This document shows, one piece after another, positions 31,255 through 43,862 of a stretch of DNA of 64,000 nt. The DNA is from Propionivibrio limicola (GTDB lineage: Bacteria; Pseudomonadota; Gammaproteobacteria; Burkholderiales; Rhodocyclaceae), in assembly GCF_009469695.1 (NCBI RefSeq), contig NZ_SSSR01000002.1:248001-312000 (forward strand), given 5' to 3'. The notes below the pieces were generated by a model. The model was not told the origin of the DNA and did no database searches. It saw only the letters and a program-made list of their open reading frames with translations. The first letter of the stretch is position 1. Every line of letters begins with the position of its first letter. The position numbers and the translations under genes were made by a program.

Positions 31255-32353
31255 GAATAAAGGTAAGACGGTGGTCGTCGGTTTGTCCGGCGGCGTTGAT
31301 TCGTCCGTTGCTGCGCTGCTGTTGAAGCAGCAGGGCTGGAACGTGGTCGGCCTGTTCATGAAAAATTGGGAAGACGACGATACCGAGGAATATTGTTCCT
31401 CACGGCAGGATCTGATCGACGTGATGAGCGTTGCCGACAAGATCGGTATCGACGTCGAGGTGGTGAATTTCGCCAAAGAATACAAGGAACGTGTTTTTGC
31501 CGAGTTCCTCAAGGAATACCAAGCCGGCCGCACGCCGAATCCGGACGTGCTGTGCAATTCGGAAATCAAATTCCGTGCTTTTCTGGATCACGCGCTGAAG
31601 CTTGGGGCCGAGCGGATTGCGACCGGCCATTATGCCGGCGTGCGCGAGTTCGACGGCAAGTTCCAGTTGCTCAAGGCGGAAGACGGCACCAAGGACCAGA
31701 GCTATTTCCTGCACCGCTTGAACCAGCAACAGCTCTCAAAAGCGTTGTTCCCGCTGGCCGATCTCTATAAGCGCGATGTGCGCAAAATGGCCGAGGAAGC
31801 CGGATTGCACGTAGCGCTCAAAAAAGACTCGACCGGCATCTGTTTCATCGGCGAGCGGCCGTTCAAGGACTTCCTGATGCGCTATGTGCCGCCGAAGAAA
31901 GGCGAAATCCGCTGCCTGGACGACGACCGCGTGCTCGGTGAGCACGATGGGTTGACTTACCACACGATCGGTCAGCGCAAGGGGCTGCAGATCGGCGGCG
32001 TGAAAGGCGGCAAGGGAAGCGCTTCCGGGGATCATGACGCGTGGTTTGTGGCGCGCAAGGATATGGCGCGCAATGTGTTGTATGTGGTGCAGGGGCATGA
32101 CCATCCGGCGCTGTTGTCCGATGAGCTCAGGGCTGATCAACTCTCATGGGTGTCCGGTGCTGCGCCGCATACGCATTGGGTCTACTGCGCCAAGACCCGT
32201 TACCGGCAAGCAGACGCGCCTTGCGAGATCGAGCACGTTGACGAAAAGGGTTGCCAGATCCGCTTTGCCGAGTCGCAATGGGCGGTGACGCCCGGGCAGT
32301 CGGTCGTTATTTACGAAAGCCGCGTCTGTCTTGGGGGTGGCATCATCGTTTGA
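31241..32353 (+). CDS. mnmA: tRNA-specific 2-thiouridylase MnmA
   Basis: 370 residues, full length. It installs sulfur at U34 of tRNAs for Lys, Glu and Gln. The PP-loop SGGVDSS is at 16-22. The catalytic cysteines lie in [12 protein letters not shown] (near 103) and [12 protein letters not shown] (near 201). The remainder contains the central THTIGQRKG-type motif ([14 protein letters not shown]) and the C-terminal beta domain. The start is ATG 31241, preceded by AGGAGAAAG. It ends in a strong terminator. Confidence 0.97.
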   Translation: MSTNENKGKTVVVGLSGGVDSSVAALLLKQQGWNVVGLFMKNWEDDDTEEYCSSRQDLIDVMSVADKIGIDVEVVNFAKEYKERVFAEFLKEYQAGRTPNPDVLCNSEIKFRAFLDHALKLGAERIATGHYAGVREFDGKFQLLKAEDGTKDQSYFLHRLNQQQLSKALFPLADLYKRDVRKMAEEAGLHVALKKDSTGICFIGERPFKDFLMRYVPPKKGEIRCLDDDRVLGEHDGLTYHTIGQRKGLQIGGVKGGKGSASGDHDAWFVARKDMARNVLYVVQGHDHPALLSDELRADQLSWVSGAAPHTHWVYCAKTRYRQADAPCEIEHVDEKGCQIRFAESQWAVTPGQSVVIYESRVCLGGGIIV

Positions 32354-32370
32354 CGGCCTGATTTGGAGGC

Positions 32371-32405
32371 AAAAAAAGCACGGCGTTTCGCTCCGTGCTT
32401 TTTTT
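32371..32405. terminator. bidirectional terminator between mnmA and GST gene
   Basis: The 13-base stem AAAAAAAGCACGG/CCGTGCTTTTTTT encloses a nine-base loop. It ends the rightward mnmA transcript and the leftward glutathione S-transferase transcript. Confidence 0.93.
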
Positions 32406-32434
32406 GTTTTTCCCCGTTGTTCTGGGGCCGGAAA

Positions 32435-33043
32435 TTAGCCTTGCGGGATTGTTTCCACAAACGCCGCGCGCTGCATGATCTTGTCGTAGAAGCGGGAGAG
32501 ATTGGGGTGTTTGACGTTCCAGTCGATTTCCGGGGAGCGGAAAGCCAGATAACCGAGCGCACATCCGGAGGCGATGTCGGCCAGGGTGAAATGCGTGCCC
32601 ATGCACCAGGCGTTTTCGCCCAGTTCGTCCGACATGTAGTCGAGTCCGCGGATGATCTTGCTTTCTTGCCGGACGATCCAGTCGGCGCTTTGCTGTTCCG
32701 CGGGGCGCTTCCTTTCGAGGAAGATGTTGCCTGCGGCCTCGCACACGCCATCGGCCAAGGCTTCCCAGCGCTTGACCTCGGTGCGTTCCCGGTTGGTGGC
32801 AGGCATCAATTTGTTGTTTGGCGCAACGTTGTCGAGATATTCGCAGATAACGCGCGAGTCAAAGAGGGCGGTGTCGTCGTCGAGGAGCAGAACCGGCACT
32901 TTGCCCAGCGGGTTGAAATCGGGAACCTGCGTGTCCCCTGACCACGGGGAGTCGAGTCCGAATTCGTATTCGATTTTCTTTTCAGACAAAACCACGCGTA
33001 CCTTGCGGACGAATGGGCTGGTAAGCGATCCGATGAGCTTCAT
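32435..33043 (-). CDS. glutathione S-transferase family protein
   Basis: 202 residues. The thioredoxin-like N-terminal domain starts MKLIGSLTSPFVRKVRVVL with Ser9 in the position of the catalytic residue. PVLLLDDDTALFDSRVICEY contains the glutathione-binding PV and DS elements. The all-helical C-terminal domain includes FTLADIASGCALGYL. Homologues are conjugation or peroxidase enzymes; the substrate is not predictable. The start is ATG 33043. It is divergent from purB across a 171-base promoter region. Confidence 0.92.
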   Translation of the reverse strand: MKLIGSLTSPFVRKVRVVLSEKKIEYEFGLDSPWSGDTQVPDFNPLGKVPVLLLDDDTALFDSRVICEYLDNVAPNNKLMPATNRERTEVKRWEALADGVCEAAGNIFLERKRPAEQQSADWIVRQESKIIRGLDYMSDELGENAWCMGTHFTLADIASGCALGYLAFRSPEIDWNVKHPNLSRFYDKIMQRAAFVETIPQG

Positions 33044-33115
33044 TGGCTTCCTGGCGGTCAGTGATTCCAAACCGGGCGAATTATAGCACTGCCGCAACAG
33101 CCGCCTTGTCCGTGA

Positions 33116-34582
<1,467 letters not shown>

Positions 34583-34629
34583 TCAAAATCTGACTGCGGG
34601 TCGCGGGTCTTTGGAAATTCGCGACGACG

Positions 34630-34675
34630 ACGCTGGATCGTGTCCGGTATCTGGACGATCCAGCGTTTGTTATTG
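34630..34675 (+). terminator. purB terminator
   Basis: A perfect 12-base stem, ACGCTGGATCGT (34630-34641) and ACGATCCAGCGT (34655-34666), with a 13-base loop, followed by TTTGTTATT. It lies 47 bases beyond the purB stop. Confidence 0.85.
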
Positions 34676-34707
34676 GTAACACGCGTGCTATTTCGGAGGA
34701 TTGTTCC

Positions 34708-35028
34708 ATGACGCGATTTGTCGATAACTTGAAGAAAATGCCGGGTATCTCGCATCTGGCTGCCATCAATCTGCTCGATACCGAAGGTAACGTGGTGGCG
34801 ACGATTGAGAACAAGGCGGGTAGCCAAGGTTCATTGGCCGTATTCAATCATCTTGCGCAAACGTATGGCGCGATTACGCCGGATGCGGCAAGGAAAGGTT
34901 TGGAGCTTTATGCCGAGCATACCGAAGATGCCCGCGCCAATCCGGGCAAGCATCCGAATATTGATCGCCTGTTCAAGTTGGTCGAAGAAAACAGGACCTT
35001 GCGCATCAAGCACGTCTTTGCCGTCTGA
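34708..35028 (+). CDS. DUF2322 family protein
   Basis: A soluble protein of 106 residues. Recognised from the DUF2322 pattern: INLLDTEGNVVATIENKAGS, SLAVFNHLAQTYG, LYAEHTEDARANPGKHPNID and a basic end. These proteins occur mainly in beta- and gammaproteobacteria and have no assigned function. The gene is flanked by two terminators, so it is a single transcript. ATG 34708 is preceded by GGAGGA. Confidence 0.9.
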   Translation: MTRFVDNLKKMPGISHLAAINLLDTEGNVVATIENKAGSQGSLAVFNHLAQTYGAITPDAARKGLELYAEHTEDARANPGKHPNIDRLFKLVEENRTLRIKHVFAV

Positions 35029-35065
35029 TCGGCGTTAAGGCCGGCGTTAAGCCGTTTGTCGACGC

Positions 35066-35106
35066 AAAAACGGCATGGGACCGAAAGGTGGCCATGCCGT
35101 TTTTTG
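35066..35106. terminator. bidirectional terminator between DUF2322 gene and secF
   Basis: CGGCATGG (35071-35078) and CCATGCCG (35092-35099) flanked by AAAAA and TTTTTT. It can stop the rightward DUF2322 transcript and the leftward queA-to-secF operon. Confidence 0.92.
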
Positions 35107-35127
35107 TAGTTGCCGGTTTATCAGCGT

Positions 35128-36072
35128 TTAGACAACCGCACCTTCTTCGTTGGCGCCTTCAATCTGTTTCTTCGGCTTGACGAAGTGCTCACGCGAGACA
35201 CCAAGCCACATCACCAGCGGGCTGGCCACCAGGACCGACGAGTAGATGCCGAAGCAAATGCCGATGGTCAGAGCGAGCGAGAAATAATGCAAGGTTTCGC
35301 CGCCGAAGATCAGCATCGACAACACCATCAGTTGCGTGCTGCCGTGGGTGATGATGGTGCGGGAAATGGTGGTGGTGATGGCGTGGTCGAGCACTTGCGG
35401 GGTGGTCAGGCCGCGGACTTTCTTGAATGTCTCGCGGACGCGGTCGAAGACGACCACCGATTCGTTGACTGAATAGCCGAGCACGGCCAGTACGGCGGCC
35501 AGCACCGAGAGCGAGAATTCCCACTGGAAGAAGGCGAAGAATCCCAGAATGATGATGACGTCGTGCAGGTTGGCAATGATGGCTGAAACCGAGAAGCGCC
35601 ACTCGAAACGCATGGCAAGATACAGCACGATACCAAGGATGACGAGCAGCAGGGCAAGCGAACCGTTTTCGGCGAGTTCCTTGCCGACCTGCGGGCCGAC
35701 GAATTCGACGCGGCGTAACGTGGCACCTGGTGCTTCTGCATTCAGCACCTCCATGACGGATTCACCGATCTTGGCCGAGCTCTGTTCTTCCTTGAGCGGT
35801 AACCGGATCATCACGTCCTGGCTGGAGCCGAAGTTCTGCACGGCGATGTCCGTATAGCCGGCTTTGCCCAAGCCTTCCCGGATTTTCCCGAGGTCAGCCG
35901 CTTGCGTGTAGGCGACCTCGATCAGGGTGCCGCCGGTAAACTCGACCGAGAGATGCAAGCCGCGGCTGAAAAGGAAGAAAACCGCCAACAGGAAGGTAAT
36001 CAACGAGATGACGTTGAATACCAGCGCATGGCGCATGAAGGGGATGTCTTTCTTGATGCGGAAAAATTCCAT
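35128..36072 (-). CDS. secF: protein translocase subunit SecF
   Basis: 314 residues with six membrane helices and a periplasmic P1-like loop after helix 1 (about 35-140). It works with SecD to use the proton motive force for late steps of protein export. Family motifs seen are the opening RHALVFNVISLITFLLAVFF, FTGGTLIEV, VGKELAENGSLALLLVI, AVLGYSVNESVVVFDRVRE and the following SRTIITHGSTQLMVL. It starts 11 bases after the secD stop. Last gene of the queA-tgt-yajC-secD-secF operon. Confidence 0.96.
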   Translation of the reverse strand: MEFFRIKKDIPFMRHALVFNVISLITFLLAVFFLFSRGLHLSVEFTGGTLIEVAYTQAADLGKIREGLGKAGYTDIAVQNFGSSQDVMIRLPLKEEQSSAKIGESVMEVLNAEAPGATLRRVEFVGPQVGKELAENGSLALLLVILGIVLYLAMRFEWRFSVSAIIANLHDVIIILGFFAFFQWEFSLSVLAAVLAVLGYSVNESVVVFDRVRETFKKVRGLTTPQVLDHAITTTISRTIITHGSTQLMVLSMLIFGGETLHYFSLALTIGICFGIYSSVLVASPLVMWLGVSREHFVKPKKQIEGANEEGAVV

Positions 36073-36083
36073 GGTGCTCTTCC

Positions 36084-37955
36084 TTATTTCGAGGCAACGG
36101 TACTGTTGCCCGGCTTCCAGATCTGACCGATCGATAGCGACTGAATCTTGCGGCCTCCGTAGACCAGATTAACCAGTGCGCGGGACACGACAACGGCCGA
36201 GAAGAACGATGTCAGGATGCCAAGGCAATGCACGACGGCAAATCCGCGTACCGGGCCGGAGCCAAAGATCAGCAACGCAACGCCTGCGATCAGTGTCGTG
36301 ATGTTCGAGTCGAGAATCGTGTCAAAGGCGTGCTCGTAACCGCCGCGAATGGCGGCCTGTGGCGACGCGCCGTTACGCAGTTCCTCCCGGATGCGCTCGT
36401 TGATCAGCACGTTGGAGTCGATCGCCATGCCGAGCGTCAGCGCGATAGCCGCAATCCCCGGCAACGTCAGCGTGGCCTGCAGCAAGGAGAGCAGGGCAAC
36501 GAGGAAGAGGAGGTTGGAGGCCAGCGCCGTTACCGAGATGAGACCGAACAGCATGTAGTAGGCGATCATGAACACGGAGATGGCGGCAAAGCCCCACATC
36601 GTCGAGTGGAAGCCTTTCGTGATGTTGTCGGCGCCGAGGCTCGGTCCGATCGTCCGCTCTTCGATGATTTCCATCGGCGCTGCCAGCGAGCCGGCGCGCA
36701 ACAGCAGGGCGGTGTCGTTGGCTTCCACGGTGTTCATAGAGCCTGAGATCTGGACGCGGCCGCCACCGATTTCAGTGCGGATGACGGGGGCTGTGACCAC
36801 TTCGCCCTTGCCTTTTTCAATGAGCAGAATGGCCATGCGCTTGCCGACGTTGTCACGCGTCAGTTCCTTGAAAATGCGCGAGCCAGTCGAGTCGAGTGAC
36901 AGGTGGACAGCGGGTTCGTGCGTTTGGCTATCGAAGCCGGGTTGCGCGTCGGTCAACCGGTCGCCGGTCAGCAGAACCTGCTTCTTGACGAGAAGCGGGC
37001 GCCCTCCGCGTTCGACGTAAAGTTCCGTGCCAAACGGCACTTGGCCCGCCATTGCGGCTTCCAGTGCTCCTGCCGTGTCGTCGACCATGCGGATTTCAAG
37101 GGTGGCGGTACGGCCGAGAATGTCTTTCGCCTTGGCGGTGTCCTGCACCCCCGGCAGTTGCACGACGATGCGGTCGGCGCCCTGTTGGGCAATGACCGGT
37201 TCGGCAACGCCAAGTTCGTTGATCCGGTTATGCAGGGTGCCCATGTTCTGCTTGATGGCAAATTCCTGGATCTTTTTGACTGCCGTCGGCTTGAGTGTGG
37301 CGACCAGCTTGAGGTCGCTGCCTTCGCCTTGCTCGATCAGCGTCAGGTCTGGCTGGTTGTCCTGCAACGCATTGCGTGCTTTGGTCCGTGTTTCTTCGTC
37401 GCGGAAACGGATGGAAATGCGTTCGCCTTCACGGTTGATGCCGCCGTGTCGAACGTTCTTGTCGCGGAACAGGCTGCGCAGATCAGCAGCAGTCGAATCG
37501 AGGCGCTTGGTCAGCGCGCCTTTCATGTCCACCTCGAGCAGGAAGTGGACGCCGCCGCGCAGGTCGAGACCAAGATACATCGGCAGGGCGCCCATGCTGG
37601 TGAGCCATTGTGGCGAGCTGGAAAGCAGGTTGAGCGCAACGACGTATTGAGGATCGCTGGCGTCAGGGTTGAATTGCTTTTCGAGCAGGTCCTTCACCTT
37701 GAGTTGGGTGTCGGTATCCTTAAGGCGGACTTTTACGCCATTCGTGTCAAGGAAGATGCCGTTGCTTTCGATGTTGGCCGTTTTGAGCGTGTTCTCGACG
37801 CGCTCCAAGGTCTTGGTATCTGTTTTGAGCGTGGCTTTTGCGCTTGAAACCTGGACGGCGGGCGATTCACCAAAGAAATTTGGCAACGTATACAGCAAGC
37901 CGACCAGCAGCGAGAAAGCGACGATGACGTATTTCCAGAGCGGGTAGCGGTTCAT
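36084..37955 (-). CDS. secD: protein translocase subunit SecD
   Basis: 623 residues. An N-terminal helix (about 8-27), a large periplasmic region (about 30-440) containing LGLDLRGGVHFLLEVDM and GIRV-type P1 domain sequences, then five helices. LTLGMAIDSNVLINERIREE and ILDSNITTLIAGVALLIFG carry the conserved Asp residues used for proton coupling. It partners SecF. Located between yajC and secF as in most proteobacteria. Confidence 0.97.
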   Translation of the reverse strand: MNRYPLWKYVIVAFSLLVGLLYTLPNFFGESPAVQVSSAKATLKTDTKTLERVENTLKTANIESNGIFLDTNGVKVRLKDTDTQLKVKDLLEKQFNPDASDPQYVVALNLLSSSPQWLTSMGALPMYLGLDLRGGVHFLLEVDMKGALTKRLDSTAADLRSLFRDKNVRHGGINREGERISIRFRDEETRTKARNALQDNQPDLTLIEQGEGSDLKLVATLKPTAVKKIQEFAIKQNMGTLHNRINELGVAEPVIAQQGADRIVVQLPGVQDTAKAKDILGRTATLEIRMVDDTAGALEAAMAGQVPFGTELYVERGGRPLLVKKQVLLTGDRLTDAQPGFDSQTHEPAVHLSLDSTGSRIFKELTRDNVGKRMAILLIEKGKGEVVTAPVIRTEIGGGRVQISGSMNTVEANDTALLLRAGSLAAPMEIIEERTIGPSLGADNITKGFHSTMWGFAAISVFMIAYYMLFGLISVTALASNLLFLVALLSLLQATLTLPGIAAIALTLGMAIDSNVLINERIREELRNGASPQAAIRGGYEHAFDTILDSNITTLIAGVALLIFGSGPVRGFAVVHCLGILTSFFSAVVVSRALVNLVYGGRKIQSLSIGQIWKPGNSTVASK

Positions 37956-38061
37956 GAAGGTCGCGAGAGGTGATTAAGAAATTCGAAGTCGGCAACAATG
38001 GGCGCCGGCATGGGGCGGGGGCGGGCCGGTTTGCCGGCGATTGCCCCGCGCTGGGTGTTTG

Positions 38062-38391
38062 TTACAGGCTCTTGAGCGTTCCCTTGGGGAGAACGAGGCC
38101 GATCGCACCCTTCTGGATCTGAACTTCGACGTTCTGGGCGATCTCGATCGTCACATATTCCTCACCGACCTTGGCGACACGGCCAGCCAGGCCGCCTTGC
38201 GTGACTACTTCATCGCCTTTGGTGATTGCGTCGATCATCGCCTTGTGCTCTTTGGCTTTCTTTTGCTGCGGCCGGATCATGATGAAATACAACACGATGA
38301 ACATCAGAATGATCGGCAGGAACTGCATGACGCTGTCCGTCGGGCTGGCTGCGGCGGCTGCGGTTTGGGCAAAGGCATTGCTGATCAGCAC
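38062..38391 (-). CDS. yajC: preprotein translocase subunit YajC
   Basis: 109 residues with one N-terminal membrane helix (about 21-43: VMQFLPIILMFIVLYFIMI) followed by the typical RPQQKKAKEHKAMIDAI and a cytoplasmic beta domain (DEVVTQGGLAGRVAKV). It associates with SecDF and SecYEG. The start is GTG 38391 with AAGGAGA upstream; the longer upstream frame has no good start. About 106 bases separate it from secD. Confidence 0.95.
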   Translation of the reverse strand: MLISNAFAQTAAAAASPTDSVMQFLPIILMFIVLYFIMIRPQQKKAKEHKAMIDAITKGDEVVTQGGLAGRVAKVGEEYVTIEIAQNVEVQIQKGAIGLVLPKGTLKSL

Positions 38392-38452
38392 GTTTGTCTC
38401 CTTGGGGGATTGAATAGTTATAAAAACAGCGAAAAAAGAGCGGGCTATTGTA

Positions 38453-40628
<2,176 letters not shown>

Positions 40629-40716
40629 TTGATAAAAAGTCAGCCAAGTGGGCTTGTCGGTTATGTCTAAATCAGAGATAATTCGGCCTCCTTCGGTTCG
40701 CTTCTTGCGAACCTTG

Positions 40717-40801
40717 GCCGAGGTGGCGGAATCGGTAGACGCAGCGGATTCAAAATCCGCCGTTGAAAAACGTGAGGGTTCGAGTCCCTCTCTCGGCACC
40801 A
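40717..40801 (+). tRNA. tRNA-Leu(CAA)
   Basis: 85 bases with encoded CCA. The acceptor GCCGAGG pairs with TCTCGGC (one G-T pair). The anticodon CAA sits in the ATTCAAAA context, and a class II variable arm is present (CGTTGAAAAACG). It is divergent from queA. Confidence 0.96.
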
Positions 40802-41004
40802 AAATCCCCAAAAGTCAGGCAGTCATGAAAGCGGCGAATTATACACATGTGCCGCTTTTGGCTTTGTAGAGAAGCTTGGCTGTCAGTGCAGGTCTGGCCT
40901 TTTCGAGCTCGCCCAGGGGCGTCTTTTCCCTCCGGAGCGTTGCTCGTCCTGGCGGCTATCCGTCGTGCCATGCACATTGGCGTTACAAGACATTCGGAGA
41001 CAGC

Positions 41005-41445
41005 ATGGAATTTTTGACCTGTATCGTTGCGGCGGAAGAGGATGAATTTCCTGCTATTGGTGTTTCCAATTCCCCGTTGCACGAATGGAGCGGCATCGAA
41101 TCGCCCGGCCTGGATACGTCGAGAGTGGCGACGTTGCACGCCGTGTTGACCGGGGACTCGCTGCAGATGGCGCTTGAATTTTACGAACCGGTTTTCGTGG
41201 CGGGTGATGACGAGGAAATCCTCGTTTTGCGAATCCATGACGCTTTGTTCGAAGCGTTGGCACAGATGGACGAAGAGGCGCTGGAGAATGTGGCCGAGGA
41301 ATTGTCAGCGGCCGAGGTCTATGAGAACGATGAAGGCGATCCGGAAGAGGTTCTATCGTTTCTGATGGCGCTGGCTGATTTGGCGCAGCTTGCAGAGTCG
41401 CAGGGGCAGACCTTGTTTGTCTGGATCAAGCTATTGCAGCGATAG
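41005..41445 (+). CDS. acidic hypothetical protein
   Basis: 146 residues, strongly acidic in the second half (MDEEALENVAEELSAAEVYE and NDEGDPEEV). No signal peptide or membrane segment; the end (FLMALADLAQLAES, FVWIKLLQR) is helical. The start ATG 41005 has GGAGA in front; the frame continues upstream through the gap after tRNA-Leu without a ribosome site. I do not recognise a family. It is a single gene ending at a strong terminator. Confidence 0.7.
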   Translation: MEFLTCIVAAEEDEFPAIGVSNSPLHEWSGIESPGLDTSRVATLHAVLTGDSLQMALEFYEPVFVAGDDEEILVLRIHDALFEALAQMDEEALENVAEELSAAEVYENDEGDPEEVLSFLMALADLAQLAESQGQTLFVWIKLLQR

Positions 41446-41485
41446 CTTGATGTTCCTCCTTTTTGTTGAGGCATAAAAAGAAACA

Positions 41486-41519
41486 AAAACGGCAGCCGCG
41501 ATTGGCTGCCGTTTTTGTT
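41486..41519. terminator. bidirectional terminator between acidic protein gene and sodB
   Basis: CGGCAGCC (41491-41498) and GGCTGCCG (41505-41512) flanked by AAAAA and TTTTT. Serves the two convergent transcripts. Confidence 0.92.
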
Positions 41520-41533
41520 TAAGCACGTTGATT

Positions 41534-42121
41534 TCAGGCGGCGTAGTTCTGCTCTGCAAAGGCCCAGTTGGCAAGATTGTTGAGGAAAGTTTCAACAAAC
41601 TTCGGGCGCAGGTTGCGGTAGTCGATGTAGTAAGCGTGTTCCCATACGTCGACCGTAAGCAGAGCCTTGTCGCCCGTTGTGAGCGGGGTGCCGGCCGGGC
41701 CCATGTTGACGATATCCACCGATCCGTCCGCCTTTTTCACCAGCCAGGTCCAGCCGGAGCCGAAATTGCCAACCGCTGAATTCACGAAGGCTTTCTTGAA
41801 TTCGTCGAAAGAGCCCCATTTCTTGTTGATTGCCTCGGCAAGCGCTCCTGTGGGCGCGCCACCGCCGTTCGGCTTTAGGCAGTTCCAGAAGAACGTGTGG
41901 TTCCAGACCTGTGCTGCGTTGTTGTATACGCCGCCGGCCGGAGCCTTTTTGACGATGGCTTCGAGATCAAGGTTTTCGTACTCGGTACCCTTGATCAGAT
42001 TGTTCAGGTTGGTGACGTAGGCCTGATGGTGCTTGGCGTAATGGTATTCGAAGGTTTCCTGGGATATGTGCGGAACCAGGGCGTCCATGGCAAAAGGAAG
42101 CTTCGGCAGTGTGTGTTCCAT
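41534..42121 (-). CDS. sodB: iron superoxide dismutase
   Basis: 195 residues. Disproportionates superoxide in the cytoplasm. Metal ligands are His27 (YHYAKHH), His in VWNHTFFWNC, and Asp/His of DVWEHAYYIDY. AAQVWNHTFFWNCL and GGGAPTG resemble iron rather than manganese enzymes, although metal choice cannot be proven from this. The start is ATG with AAGGAGAA in front. It follows xseA by 56 bases on the same strand. Confidence 0.96.
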   Translation of the reverse strand: MEHTLPKLPFAMDALVPHISQETFEYHYAKHHQAYVTNLNNLIKGTEYENLDLEAIVKKAPAGGVYNNAAQVWNHTFFWNCLKPNGGGAPTGALAEAINKKWGSFDEFKKAFVNSAVGNFGSGWTWLVKKADGSVDIVNMGPAGTPLTTGDKALLTVDVWEHAYYIDYRNLRPKFVETFLNNLANWAFAEQNYAA

Positions 42122-42177
42122 TTTTTCTCCTTGGCGAATGTGTTGGTTGGTGTTTCTGGCGGGGGCTGCAAATCAGG

Positions 42178-43551
42178 CTAAATGACGTCGGCCGGATCGT
42201 CGGTCACCGATGTTACACGCGCATCGGCGCGGCCACGGTGAAAAAAGACAGTGATCGGGGCATTTGGTTCCAGCGAACGACAATCTCTCAGGATGGCGCC
42301 TTCTTTATCGCTGACGATGCTGTACCCTCTGGCCAGCACGGAGCGGGGATTCAGGTGTTCAAGGCTGTCGGCGAGGCGGCCAACGCTGATGGATTTTGTA
42401 TTCAGCGTCTTTTGCCATTCACCCTGCAGGCGGCTTGCGAGAACTTCAAGGTGGTGTGCCGCCGTGATGATCTCCGGGCGTGCTGCCAGTAGGCGCTGTT
42501 TCAGGCCGACAAGTGTGTTGTGTTGCTGCATAACCGCTTGCGTTGTGCAGCTTGCGAGGCGGCGCCGCAGATGGTCCAGATTGCCGCGTTGCAGCGCAAG
42601 GCGTTCCGATGGGTGCTTCAGCCGGCTGCTGAGCCAGTCGAGTTGTTGATATCGGCGTTCAAAGCCTTGTTCGGTGCGGCGCGTCATCGCGTCCCGGTAG
42701 GCGGTGAGGTTTTCCAGAAGTTGCCGGCGCTGTGGTGCGGCGATCTCTGCGCCGGCTGTCGGCGTGGGCGCACGCTGGTCGGCGGCAAAATCGGCGATGG
42801 TGAAGTCGGTTTCGTGGCCGATGCCGGTAATGACGGGTACGGTGCTGGCGCGAATGGCGCGAGCCACCACTTCCTCATTGAATGCCCATAGGTCTTCAAG
42901 GCTGCCTCCCCCACGGCAGACAATGACTACGTCGCATTCGCCGCGCCGACTGGCTGTTTGCAGGGCTGTTGCGATCTGGTCGCCTGCGCCTTCGCCCTGA
43001 ACTGGCGTGGGGTAGAGGATGGCGCTTACCTGCGGTGCGCGACGGGTCAGCGTGATCAGCACGTCGCGCAGGGCGGCCGCCTGTGGCGAGGAAATGATGC
43101 CGATTCGGCGTGGAAACCGGGGCAAGGAGCGTTTCGATTCGTTGGCGAAAAGTCCTTCCCTTTCGAGTTTTTCCTTGCGGCGAAGAAATTGTTCATACAG
43201 ATTGCCGATTCCCGCCTTGCGGGCCGTCTCAACGTTCAGTTGAAAATCTCCACGTGCTTCGTAAAGCGTAACGAGCGTGCGAGCCTCGATTTTTTGCCCG
43301 TTTTCTAGCCGCCATCCCAACAGTTGGACGCGGCTGCGAAACATCACGCAGCGTACCTGCGCACTGGCGTCTTTCAGCGTGAAATAGGCGTGTCCGGAGG
43401 CTGCAAGGACGAGGTTGGAAATTTCGCCCGATACCCAGCAAAGCGGGAAGGCAGATTCGAGCCGTTCGCGCACAAGCCTGTTCAGCATCGAGACCGGCAT
43501 CACCGCTATCAAAGGTGTTTGGCGCTCGTCTGGGAAGGTGTTCGTTGTCAT
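42178..43551 (-). CDS. xseA: exodeoxyribonuclease VII large subunit
   Basis: 457 residues. The large subunit of the nuclease that trims single-stranded DNA. N-terminal OB-fold domain (WVSGEISNLVLAASGHAYF), catalytic domain with RIGIISSPQAAALRDVL, VIVCRGGGSLEDLWAFNEE and GIGHETDFTIADFAADQRA, then a long helical coiled-coil region. The small subunit xseB is not in this window. Transcribed toward sodB and divergent from exbB. Confidence 0.96.
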   Translation of the reverse strand: MTTNTFPDERQTPLIAVMPVSMLNRLVRERLESAFPLCWVSGEISNLVLAASGHAYFTLKDASAQVRCVMFRSRVQLLGWRLENGQKIEARTLVTLYEARGDFQLNVETARKAGIGNLYEQFLRRKEKLEREGLFANESKRSLPRFPRRIGIISSPQAAALRDVLITLTRRAPQVSAILYPTPVQGEGAGDQIATALQTASRRGECDVVIVCRGGGSLEDLWAFNEEVVARAIRASTVPVITGIGHETDFTIADFAADQRAPTPTAGAEIAAPQRRQLLENLTAYRDAMTRRTEQGFERRYQQLDWLSSRLKHPSERLALQRGNLDHLRRRLASCTTQAVMQQHNTLVGLKQRLLAARPEIITAAHHLEVLASRLQGEWQKTLNTKSISVGRLADSLEHLNPRSVLARGYSIVSDKEGAILRDCRSLEPNAPITVFFHRGRADARVTSVTDDPADVI

Positions 43552-43862
43552 GCGGCGATTTTACAGTCTTGCCAAATCATGCACATCTTTCTTGGTTTTC
43601 GAAGCTTTGTTGGCGCGGGTGCGGTGTTTGATTGGCGGGTTTTTTAGATGATTGATTTATAAGGAAAATCGGTTTCGCCTTTTAAATTGGCAAAGTGTAA
43701 AAAAGCCTTGCAGGGATGGAGTTTAGAACGATCTTCAAAGGTTAATTCACAATGTTATCCACAGATTTTGTGGAGAAGGCGTTCTTATGACTTTTGTCTA
43801 GGGCTTGTCGTGAGTTGATCGACAGGCTAGAGTTAGCGGCTGGATTTTTATGGGGTAAGAGC
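43552..43862. promoter_or_regulatory. divergent intergenic region xseA/exbB with a DnaA-box match
   Basis: 311 bases without a gene, AT-rich for the window. It contains a perfect TTATCCACA at 43755-43763, the DnaA consensus, just before exbB, next to TTTTGTGGA which partly mirrors it. A single box does not indicate an origin. It may regulate exbB or be chance. No clear promoter pair was assigned. Confidence 0.4.
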
